DNA from: an uncultured Clostridia bacterium | Lineage (GTDB): Bacteria > Bacillota_A > Clostridia > TANB77 > CAG-508 | Direction: 5' to 3' | NCBI GenBank assembly: GCA_944388685.1 | Contig: CALXJS010000023.1 | Location: 1 to 25,447, forward strand | Length of the DNA: 25,447 bases | Shown here: in pieces, positions 6,618 through 13,713 of the stretch | Position numbering within the stretch: the stretch's first letter is position 1 | How the letters are laid out: each line of letters begins with the position of its first letter | Translations under genes and position numbers: made by a program | Notes under the pieces: generated by a model | The model's input: only the letters and a program-made list of their open reading frames with translations | Databases searched by the model: none | Told to the model about the DNA's origin: nothing

Positions 6618-8195
6618 CTATATTACCTCTAATTTTTCATAATTCTCCATACATACTCTTTTTGCTTCTGGTTTCATAAAAGTCAGTCTTTCAATCAATC
6701 TTTGATAATGCTCTTTAGAATTTTCTAGTACATCTTCTAGTTTATCTATTTTTTTACTAGCATATATATTATAATATTGAATTCCTTCTTCTATTTGTTT
6801 CTTAGAAACAGTATAATGTCCAAAATAAATTAAATTAAATAAGTCTTTCCATTCTTTCTCATTAAAATCTTTCTTTTCCATATATTGAGTAATAATTGAA
6901 TAAGAACTATTTTCATAGTCCTTTTTTAAGGTTGCTTTTTTTGTATTTATCATATCTAATAATTCTTTTGATAGACCTACTAATTGACTTAAGAGAATCA
7001 CATTTTCTTTTAAATAATCTTGTATAACTCTAATAGCATAGTACAAAATTGTATGATTTTCTTCTAAAATAGAGGCTCCTGCATAATCCCTAATGTGAAT
7101 TGTTTTAGACCTAAGAACAGCCAATGGATTAACTTCATTAATGATTTTTGTTCGATAAAAATAGCCTTTATCTAACAAAGAATAAGAAATGATATTATGA
7201 TATATATTTGATATGATATTTTCATAAGAATCTGTATATAAATTATTTAAACTATATAATTGTTCATTTCCCCATGTTGCAATATTCCCATTGTAACTAA
7301 TTAGAAAATCCAATCCCCATTCATCATTTTTATTTTTTACTAAAGATGGATTACTATAAGAATTATATTTCATATCATTATCAAAAAGTGTAATTAATTG
7401 TTCTAAATTATTAGCATTTGGATTTCTCAAATTTACTTTTAAGTTAGAATGAAATATTTGTGCAATTCCTACACTTATTTTATAACCATCAGGAAAGTGT
7501 AATGCATATCGATATAATCCAATTTTAAAAATTTCCTCATTATCTGATACGTATTTTTTTCCATCCGTTTTTGTACAACCATAATGTTCAATTACTTTTT
7601 CAATAGAATTATCTCCTGTTAATGTATGTAATTGTAATTCAAAATTTTCTTTATCTGCGAAAAAATTTTTATATACGTCAATAATATTGAAAATACAATT
7701 GATTCCTATTTTAGATATATGCCATTTATCAATGCTAATTCTAAGAACAACTTTTGTAGGTGTTTTTCTTTGACATAATGCTTCGTACATTTCACTAATC
7801 ATATTTCTAGTAATTTTAGCATCTGCTCCCCACATACCGCTTGTGACAATTACGATTCTATCAGTCTGTGCTCTTCTAATAGTTTCTTTTATATATTCAA
7901 ATTTTTTAAATGGCTCTCCTCCACCTAAAATAGATAAATACCCATTGTTAGAGGCATTAATAAATGCGATAAACTTTTCAAATCCTTCTCTTGAAAATTC
8001 ATACTGCTCTCTTGGTAACTCAAAGCCCTCATTATCTGATCTAAAAAAGCAATGTGAACATTGAACATCACAAAATTTTGTAAAAAATACAAAAGCCATT
8101 GTTTTTCCTTTAAAGGTTTTCATTTTATTTTCATGAATCTTAACCTTTGTTATAATTTCTTGAATATATGTATTTGGCTCATCAAAAATATTCAT
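6618..8195 (-). CDS. Radical SAM enzyme, unassigned subfamily
   Basis: This 525-residue protein carries the 4Fe-4S/SAM motif CDVQCSHC (C42, C46, C49) followed by a SAM-binding GGGEP (residues 91-95) in a typical N-terminal half-barrel. A late segment, YNGNIATWGNE...NNLY, resembles the start of SPASM-like C-terminal regions but has Trp where a cluster cysteine is usual, and no further CxxC motifs occur. So one cluster is expected. Roughly 200 helical C-terminal residues are unassigned. I prefer the ATG at 8195 (GGAGGG ten bases upstream) to the in-frame ATG at 8213, which overlaps that site. It follows the phosphatase gene closely and ends the apparent four-gene operon. Function is unknown; peptide or small-molecule modification is possible. 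Confidence 0.8.
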   Translation of the reverse strand: MNIFDEPNTYIQEIITKVKIHENKMKTFKGKTMAFVFFTKFCDVQCSHCFFRSDNEGFELPREQYEFSREGFEKFIAFINASNNGYLSILGGGEPFKKFEYIKETIRRAQTDRIVIVTSGMWGADAKITRNMISEMYEALCQRKTPTKVVLRISIDKWHISKIGINCIFNIIDVYKNFFADKENFELQLHTLTGDNSIEKVIEHYGCTKTDGKKYVSDNEEIFKIGLYRYALHFPDGYKISVGIAQIFHSNLKVNLRNPNANNLEQLITLFDNDMKYNSYSNPSLVKNKNDEWGLDFLISYNGNIATWGNEQLYSLNNLYTDSYENIISNIYHNIISYSLLDKGYFYRTKIINEVNPLAVLRSKTIHIRDYAGASILEENHTILYYAIRVIQDYLKENVILLSQLVGLSKELLDMINTKKATLKKDYENSSYSIITQYMEKKDFNEKEWKDLFNLIYFGHYTVSKKQIEEGIQYYNIYASKKIDKLEDVLENSKEHYQRLIERLTFMKPEAKRVCMENYEKLEVI

Positions 8196-8215
8196 TTGTA
8201 AAAATCCCTCCATAA

Positions 8216-8740
8216 CTAAAATTTAATAATCTCACAAGTTTTAAAATGATAGCAAAATAAATTGTTACTTTTAGGAATTCCTTTGAAATAGCAACAAATT
8301 GCTGGGATGACACCAGCATGTGTTACCACTAATACATCCTTTTTTTCATATATTTCTTTATATTCATCTAAAAAATTGTAAACACGATTTAGTAGTTGTT
8401 GTACACTTTCAGCTCTATCATACTGACAATTAAGAGAATAATTCCAAAATGAAGAATAATCAAATTCCTCTTTACATAATCCTTCAAATTCTCCAAAATC
8501 TCTTTCCATAATTCTTGAATCTGTAACAACAGGAATTTGGTAATTACTTATAATTTCTGCTGTTTTCTTAGCACGAATTAATGGAGATGAAATGATTTGA
8601 TAAAATTCAGTTTGGTTTAGCAATTCTCTTGTTAAATTTGCTTCCTGAATTCCCAAATCATTTAATGGAATATCTGCTCTTCCTTGAATCTTATTCTTTA
8701 AATTCCAATCTGTTTTACCATGTCTAATCACATATAACAT
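8216..8740 (-). CDS. Histidine phosphatase family protein
   Basis: This 174-residue protein of the phosphoglycerate-mutase/histidine phosphatase superfamily has the full catalytic set: R6-H7 in VIRHGKT, R56 in SSPLIRA, E79 in MERDFGEFEG and H141 in VVTHAGV. It should be an active phosphatase on a small phosphorylated molecule. It is compact, like CobC- or PhoE-type enzymes, but nothing nearby suggests cobalamin synthesis. It lies nine bases after the unknown 257-residue gene and just before the radical SAM gene, so the three are probably translated together and act on one pathway. A GAGG site precedes the ATG. Confidence 0.88.
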   Translation of the reverse strand: MLYVIRHGKTDWNLKNKIQGRADIPLNDLGIQEANLTRELLNQTEFYQIISSPLIRAKKTAEIISNYQIPVVTDSRIMERDFGEFEGLCKEEFDYSSFWNYSLNCQYDRAESVQQLLNRVYNFLDEYKEIYEKKDVLVVTHAGVIPAICCYFKGIPKSNNLFCYHFKTCEIIKF

Positions 8741-8749
8741 AAAAAAACC

Positions 8750-9523
8750 TCATCTTATAAAACTATTTTTTTCTTTTGCAGGAAATACACTGTCCATTAC
8801 TTTTTTATCATTACTAGTATCCCAATCAATAAAGGAAAATCCTCTTTGTGATAACATATATTCTAAACAAAGTTCGTGTATCCCTATACCTTTTAAATAC
8901 TTTTCAAATTCTTCTATCTTTTCTTTATTTGCCTCTATATTTTTCGCTGTTTGCTTAAATCCTTCTATTACTTTATCTTTATCTTCTATAGAATGTACTC
9001 TTACATCATCTACATGATAATGTCTTCCCCAACCTTCTCGAGAAGCACGTAAGTATATAACATCAGAATCTTTATTAAACTTTTCAATTTCTCTATGACT
9101 ACAATTCCACACTTGTTCCACATTATGGCTATATTTAATAGAATTCAACCAATCTCTATTGTCAAAAGAAATTCTTCCTGTTATCACATCATGTCCATTT
9201 TCAAAAGGCTTTTTACAATACCAAACTTCCGAAAATCTAGCTAAAAACTGGTCATCTAAACTTACTTTAAATTTTTCTAAATCTTCCATGGAACTTATAC
9301 AAAAATTTGGTAGTTTATAATAATCATAAGAAGGGATAGAAGATACGATATACATTCCAGTATTAGGATTACTTTCTAATTCTTTTTCTATATCTTGTAT
9401 TAGTGTATTCACGTGAAAGGCTGGATATCTATGAATTTCCTTTTCCAAATCTTCTTGTTTTTTTAATCCAAATTCCACTAATACCAGATGTTTTTTCCAT
9501 TTATTCGGTATTTGCTGTGCCAC
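8750..9523 (-). CDS. Unrecognised 257-residue protein in radical SAM operon
   Basis: I do not recognise this protein. It is soluble, with no signal peptide or membrane segment. The most conserved-looking part is residues 112-176, with GRISFDNRDWLNSIKYSHNV and then VIYLRASREGWGRHYHVDDV, rich in Arg, His and Trp and suggestive of a phosphate- or nucleotide-binding site (inference). Residues about 180-210 are charged and helical. The likely start is GTG at 9523 with AAAGGGGG upstream, since no suitable ATG precedes the conserved part. It begins 31 bases after the Ca2+ ATPase stop and ends nine bases before the histidine phosphatase. Likely partner of the phosphatase and radical SAM enzyme. Confidence 0.75.
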   Translation of the reverse strand: MAQQIPNKWKKHLVLVEFGLKKQEDLEKEIHRYPAFHVNTLIQDIEKELESNPNTGMYIVSSIPSYDYYKLPNFCISSMEDLEKFKVSLDDQFLARFSEVWYCKKPFENGHDVITGRISFDNRDWLNSIKYSHNVEQVWNCSHREIEKFNKDSDVIYLRASREGWGRHYHVDDVRVHSIEDKDKVIEGFKQTAKNIEANKEKIEEFEKYLKGIGIHELCLEYMLSQRGFSFIDWDTSNDKKVMDSVFPAKEKNSFIR

Positions 9524-9554
9524 TAAAAATGCCCCCTTTCTATTTACGATTGTC

Positions 9555-12176
9555 TTATTTTACCATTTTTCCCATATTTTGCCAATAGTTTTTTGCAATT
9601 TTTTCATTTTTCTTAATATTTTCTCTATTTACTTTTTTTTGTAATTCCATAATTGGTATTGGTAATAGTGAGATACCTAATGTTATTCCCCATTGTACTC
9701 CAGTTAAATTCGTTACATTAAATATGTTTGCTAAAGCTGGAATAAATACCACAATAGTTTGTACAAAAATCCCCAGTATAAAACTTCCTATTAAAAACTT
9801 ATTTTCTAATATACCAACTTTAAAAATTGATTTTTCACTTTTTATATTAAAACTGTGAACAAGTTCTAGTAATCCCATACTAATAAATGCCATGGTCCTT
9901 CCAACCTCTACGCCATAATATTTATTTCCAATACTAAATGCAATTAATGTAAGCATTCCTATCATAATGCCCTCTAATATAATTTTACTCCATAACCCAT
10001 CTGCAAATATTCCTTTTTTTGAATCCATTGGTTTTCTTTCCATAATATCTTTTTCTGGTGGCTCTAATCCAATAGCAATTGCAGGTAAAGAATCTGTTAC
10101 TAAATTTATCCATAGTAATTGGATAGCAAGTAATGGAGATTGAAGACCTAATACCAATCCCATAAAAATGGTTACAATTTCTCCTATATTTGTCGCAATT
10201 AAAAAATGAATCGCTTTTCTAATATTATCGTAAATATTTCTTCCTTGCTTTACAGCATCAACAATGGTTACAAAATTGTCATCTACTAAAATCATATCTG
10301 CCGCATTTTTGGCAACATCTGTACCACCTTTTCCCATGGCAATTCCAATATCTGCACTTTTTAATGCTGGACTATCATTTACTCCATCTCCTGTCATAGC
10401 AACAACAGTACCATTTTTTTGCCATGCCTTTACAATTCTTACTTTATGTTCAGGAGTCACTCTTGCGAAAACTGTAAATTTTTGAATTTCTTTTTCAAAT
10501 GTTTCTTGCTCTAATTTATCTAATTCTTCTCCTGTAATGGCTCTATCTTTTTTAGAATATATTCCAATTTTTTCTGCAATTGCCTTTGCTGTTGCAATAT
10601 GGTCCCCTGTAATCATAACTGTTTTGATACCTGCTTTTTTACAAGTTTCTACTGCTTCTTTAACGCCTTCTCTTGGTGGATCGATCATACCAATTAATCC
10701 GACAAAATTCAAATTATTTTCAATGATAGAACTTTCTAATTTGTTTGGTAAACTATCCACTTCTTTATACGCCACAGCAATCACTCTTAAAGCTTTATTA
10801 GCCATTTTTTCATTTTCTTTTAAAACATTTTCTTTTTGCATACCAATACATCTATTTAATAATACATCTGGAGCACCTTTCGTTATTATTCTATACTTTC
10901 CATTTGCTAACTTATGTACGGTTGTCATCAATTTTCTTGTTGAGTCAAATGGAATTTCATTAACTCTTGGCATAGATTGATATAATTGCATTTTATCCAA
11001 TTTGTTTTTGTATGCCACTTCCACTAATGCCATCTCAGTTGGCTCTCCTACTACTTCTATTTTCCCATTATTTTTTTCTATTTTGCTATCTGTACACATA
11101 GTAGCCAGTTCCATTGCAAAATTGGGGTTTTCTGATCTAATTTCCACTACTTTCATTTTATTTTGTGTTAAGGTTCCCGTTTTATCAGAACATATGACAT
11201 TACTACTTCCCAGTGTTTCAACTGCTGGTAATTTTCTAATAATACTATTTCGTTTTGCCATTTTGGTTACACCAATGGATAGCATAATGGTAACAATTGC
11301 TGGCAATCCTTCTGGTATCGCTGCCACAGCTAATCCCACAGAAGTCATAAACATTTCCATTGGTGGTATTTTTTTGATAATACCTATTACAAAAATCACC
11401 AAACAAATAATTAAACAAATAACCCCTAATATTTTTCCTACTTGATTTAATTTCTTTTGAATTGGTGTTTCTGGTGATTCATTTTCAATAATCATATTAG
11501 CAATTTTTCCAACTTTTGTATCCATTCCAACTTCTGTAACAACAACTCTCGCATGTCCATTTACTACTGTACTTCCCATAAATACCATATTGACAATATC
11601 GCCTAATGGGATTCCTTTTTTACAAACGGTATCTCCATTTTTTTCTACACCTTCTGTTTCTCCTGTTAGACTAGATTCTTCTACTTTTAAATTAAAGCTT
11701 TCTATAATTCTACAATCTGCTGGGACACGATTTCCTGCTTCTAAAATAATAACATCTCCTATGGTTAAAGTTTCTGATGGTACTTCCATTTCTATTTCAT
11801 TTCTAATTACCTTTGACATCTGTGGCGTCATCTTTTTTAAACTTTCAATTGATTTTTCAGCCTTTGCCTCTTGTAAAACACCCATGATGGCATTTAATAC
11901 CACAATCGCTATGATAATGATGGAATCAATATAATCATTTTCTCCTTGATACCAAGATACACCTGCTGATACAATAGACGCCATAATTAAGATAATAATC
12001 ATAAAATCATTAAATTGCTTAAAAAATTTAATGATGATTCCCTCTTTTTTAGTATTTTCTAATTCATTTTTACCATACTGATTTTGTCTTTTTAAAACTT
12101 CATCCGTATTTAATCCTTTACAAAAATCAGTATTAAGTTTTTTCTCAACTTCTTCTTTTCTAAGCATTTCCCACAT
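9555..12176 (-). CDS. P-type Ca2+-transporting ATPase (type II)
   Basis: This 873-residue membrane pump exports Ca2+ from the cytoplasm using ATP. It has all P-type landmarks: the TGET loop of the actuator domain (171-174), phosphorylated D331 in DKTGT, KGAPD in the nucleotide domain (433-437) and TGDGVND (595-601). Calcium ligands match SERCA-type pumps: PEGLP in M4 (E289), NIGE in M5 (N663, E666) and NLVTD in M6 (N691, T694, D695), so two-site calcium binding is plausible. About ten membrane segments are visible. The ATG at 12176 follows AAGGAG. It is the first gene of an apparent operon with the 257-residue protein, the phosphatase and the radical SAM enzyme. Transport of another divalent cation is less likely. 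Confidence 0.94.
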   Translation of the reverse strand: MWEMLRKEEVEKKLNTDFCKGLNTDEVLKRQNQYGKNELENTKKEGIIIKFFKQFNDFMIIILIMASIVSAGVSWYQGENDYIDSIIIIAIVVLNAIMGVLQEAKAEKSIESLKKMTPQMSKVIRNEIEMEVPSETLTIGDVIILEAGNRVPADCRIIESFNLKVEESSLTGETEGVEKNGDTVCKKGIPLGDIVNMVFMGSTVVNGHARVVVTEVGMDTKVGKIANMIIENESPETPIQKKLNQVGKILGVICLIICLVIFVIGIIKKIPPMEMFMTSVGLAVAAIPEGLPAIVTIMLSIGVTKMAKRNSIIRKLPAVETLGSSNVICSDKTGTLTQNKMKVVEIRSENPNFAMELATMCTDSKIEKNNGKIEVVGEPTEMALVEVAYKNKLDKMQLYQSMPRVNEIPFDSTRKLMTTVHKLANGKYRIITKGAPDVLLNRCIGMQKENVLKENEKMANKALRVIAVAYKEVDSLPNKLESSIIENNLNFVGLIGMIDPPREGVKEAVETCKKAGIKTVMITGDHIATAKAIAEKIGIYSKKDRAITGEELDKLEQETFEKEIQKFTVFARVTPEHKVRIVKAWQKNGTVVAMTGDGVNDSPALKSADIGIAMGKGGTDVAKNAADMILVDDNFVTIVDAVKQGRNIYDNIRKAIHFLIATNIGEIVTIFMGLVLGLQSPLLAIQLLWINLVTDSLPAIAIGLEPPEKDIMERKPMDSKKGIFADGLWSKIILEGIMIGMLTLIAFSIGNKYYGVEVGRTMAFISMGLLELVHSFNIKSEKSIFKVGILENKFLIGSFILGIFVQTIVVFIPALANIFNVTNLTGVQWGITLGISLLPIPIMELQKKVNRENIKKNEKIAKNYWQNMGKMVK

Positions 12177-12196
12177 ATTTTTTCTCTCCTTCGTAT

Positions 12197-12208
12197 AGAC
12201 AATTGTCT
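12197..12208. promoter_or_regulatory. Palindrome AGACAATTGTCT, possible operator
   Basis: A perfect 12-base palindrome lies 21 bases upstream of the Ca2+ ATPase start, followed by another TTGTCTA half-site (12215-12221). It sits in the divergent region between the ATPase and ytaF. It could be a repressor operator, but no regulator gene is nearby and similar TAGACAAT strings recur by chance or design at 13020, 13141 and 23447. Confidence 0.25.
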
Positions 12209-12285
12209 TGTCCTTTGTCTAACTAATTGTATTCACGTAGATAATTTTTATGACTACTTTTTAGAAACACTATTTTTTAACTTAA

Positions 12286-12315
12286 TTCATATGCTATCAT
12301 TAGAAACTTTATAAA
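12286..12315 (+). promoter_or_regulatory. Possible promoter of ytaF
   Basis: TTCATA (12286-12291) and TATAAA (12310-12315) are 18 bases apart on the plus strand, placing a start near 12322 and a 34-base leader. The match is moderate. YtaF homologues are often made during sporulation, so a sporulation sigma factor could be used instead. Confidence 0.3.
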
Positions 12316-12355
12316 CATAACAACTTAAATTTACATTTAGAACGGAGGTTTTTAT

Positions 12356-13018
12356 GTGTTATTAAACTGCATCATTTTAGCAATTTCTAGTAGTATAGAT
12401 TCTCTTGGAATTGGTATTACATATGGAATAAAAAATACCAAAATAACCATGGGTGCTAAATTCATTTTATTTTTTATTAGCTTTATCATTTCTATCATTT
12501 CCATATATTTGGGAAATTTATTAAAATACATCTTTCCTGACTTTCTTATTCATTACTTAGGCAGTTTCCTTTTAATGTTTATGGGATTGTTTATGTGTTT
12601 TCAATCATTAAAAAAATCAAAGCAAGGGTGTAACACAAAAGATGAGAAAGGTTCAAAAATGTCAGATAAAGGAAAAATATATTCTTTTTTTATTAAATGT
12701 TTGGGAATTACCATAAAAATTATTAAAAATCCTAGTTCTTCTGATTTAGATAAATCCAATACTATTGATTCTAAAGAAGCCATGTTTTTAGCTTTGGCAC
12801 TTTCTTTAGATAGTTTTTGCATTGGTATCGGCTTTAGCATGATAAATACATTTCTCATTATATTTCCATTATTAACAAGTTGTTTTCAATTAGGTCTCTT
12901 AACTATTGGAAATCGTTGTGGACAAAAATTATATTCTTTTCGTAAAATCCCTGATAACATTTTGTCAACGATTTCTGGCGTTTCATTAATTATTATTGGA
13001 TTTTGTAAAATGATATAA
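12356..13018 (+). CDS. ytaF: Sporulation membrane protein YtaF
   Basis: YtaF is a polytopic membrane protein of the MntP/cation-efflux-like fold, associated with sporulation in Firmicutes; its substrate is unknown. The 220-residue product shows the internal two-fold repeat of the family: SSSIDSLGIGITYG near residue 10 and LSLDSFCIGIGFSM near residue 148, each with a membrane-embedded Asp. A hydrophilic Lys/Ser-rich loop occupies about residues 84-135, and about six hydrophobic segments are visible. Translation seems to start at GTG (12356) with ACGGAGG seven bases upstream. An overlapping ATG two bases earlier reads only three codons before a stop. It is on the opposite strand to its neighbours and has no operon partners. 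Confidence 0.85.
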   Translation: MLLNCIILAISSSIDSLGIGITYGIKNTKITMGAKFILFFISFIISIISIYLGNLLKYIFPDFLIHYLGSFLLMFMGLFMCFQSLKKSKQGCNTKDEKGSKMSDKGKIYSFFIKCLGITIKIIKNPSSSDLDKSNTIDSKEAMFLALALSLDSFCIGIGFSMINTFLIIFPLLTSCFQLGLLTIGNRCGQKLYSFRKIPDNILSTISGVSLIIIGFCKMI

Positions 13019-13058
13019 TAATTGTCTATATAAACTAATTTTATTTTTACTTTTCCAT

Positions 13059-13191
13059 TGCTTTATGAAGTAAAGCATGATAATATAGAAACAAGAAACT
13101 AGTGTTATGGTCACGGATTGAATGACCTAGTCTATCATGCTAGACAATTACTTGCATGATAGTTGCCTTAAATGCAGAAAGGAGAATACGT
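13059..13191 (+). promoter_or_regulatory. Structured leader of the orphan gene
   Basis: The segment holds GCTTTA/TAAAGC (near 13060-13075), then GGTCA/TGACC (13109-13127). Two mutually exclusive stems follow: GTCTA/TAGAC (13130-13145) and CTATCATGC/GCATGATAG (13132-13162), sharing bases 13132-13145. The ribosome site AAAGGAG (13178-13184) follows. A -35/-10 pair TTGCTT (13058-13063) and TAATAT (13081-13086) is spaced 17 bases. Overlapping alternative stems before a ribosome site are typical of switching leaders, but no known riboswitch class is recognisable. Confidence 0.4.
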
Positions 13192-13647
13192 ATGAAACAA
13201 TCGCGGTTCAAGAATCTCACGTATCAACGTAAAAAGCAGAAATTATTAACTGAAATTCAAAAGAAATGTGGTGGTGCGTTGTCCGAAAAAGACCTCGAAA
13301 CCATTGCGAGAAATCTCGCAATTAACACACAATGTACCCTAGAACTAGTTAACTCTTCTGAACAGATGCAGAAAGAGTTAACCTTGGTCTGGATGACACC
13401 ACCAATAAATCCTAAACCTAGCTATATTTATACTAGGGAATATGGGCATGTATTAATTGGAAATGCCGGCTTCATTTCAATTTCTGAATACTGGAATCGA
13501 CAACTTGATTATCCCGAAGACTTTACCGACCGACCGATTTTTTCACCCAGTGAAAAACTTGTCATCAAGGTAGAAAAGCATTCGACTTCTATATCTTCAC
13601 CCTGTTTGCAAAAAGAATACCGGATAGTTATCTACCTTCCTGAATAA
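13192..13647 (+). CDS. Orphan hypothetical protein, G/C-richer than surroundings
   Basis: I do not recognise this 151-residue protein. The N-terminal 65 residues are basic and helical (FKNLTYQRKKQKLLTEIQKK, then LSEKDLETIARNLAIN). The second half looks like beta strands, ending KEYRIVIYLPE, with no membrane segment or signal peptide. The ATG at 13192 has AAAGGAG seven bases upstream; an in-frame ATG at 13156 has none. Codons such as CGG, TCG, CTC and ACC are commoner than in the neighbours, and base composition is visibly richer in G and C, suggesting recent transfer. It stands alone on the plus strand between ytaF and smc with its own leader and terminator. Confidence 0.75.
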   Translation: MKQSRFKNLTYQRKKQKLLTEIQKKCGGALSEKDLETIARNLAINTQCTLELVNSSEQMQKELTLVWMTPPINPKPSYIYTREYGHVLIGNAGFISISEYWNRQLDYPEDFTDRPIFSPSEKLVIKVEKHSTSISSPCLQKEYRIVIYLPE

Positions 13648-13678
13648 TGTAATGGCAGGCCAAACGGCAACTAGATCC

Positions 13679-13711
13679 ACAAAAGCAGAGGTTCTATCCC
13701 TCTGCTTTTGT
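13679..13711. terminator. Convergent terminator of the orphan gene and smc
   Basis: ACAAAAGCAGAG (13679-13690) and CTCTGCTTTTGT (13700-13711) pair perfectly, with one more G-C pair inside and a seven-base loop. It lies 32 bases after the orphan gene and two bases after the smc stop codon, so it can serve both converging genes. Confidence 0.8.
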
Positions 13712-13713
13712 AA

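Noticed and set aside
6618..8195. Prokaryotic viperin identity for the radical SAM enzyme
   Set aside because: The CxxxCxxC context and GGGEP are generic, the protein is much longer than viperins and no nucleotide kinase gene is adjacent.
10264..11934. Plus-strand open frames opposite the Ca2+ ATPase
   Set aside because: They are antisense shadows with low-complexity hydrophobic translations and no ribosome sites; the minus-strand ATPase has every P-type motif.
13648..13712. Integron attC site beside the orphan gene
   Set aside because: No proper RYYYAAC/GTTRRRY core pairs are present and no integrase is in the window; the inverted repeat is a simple terminator.
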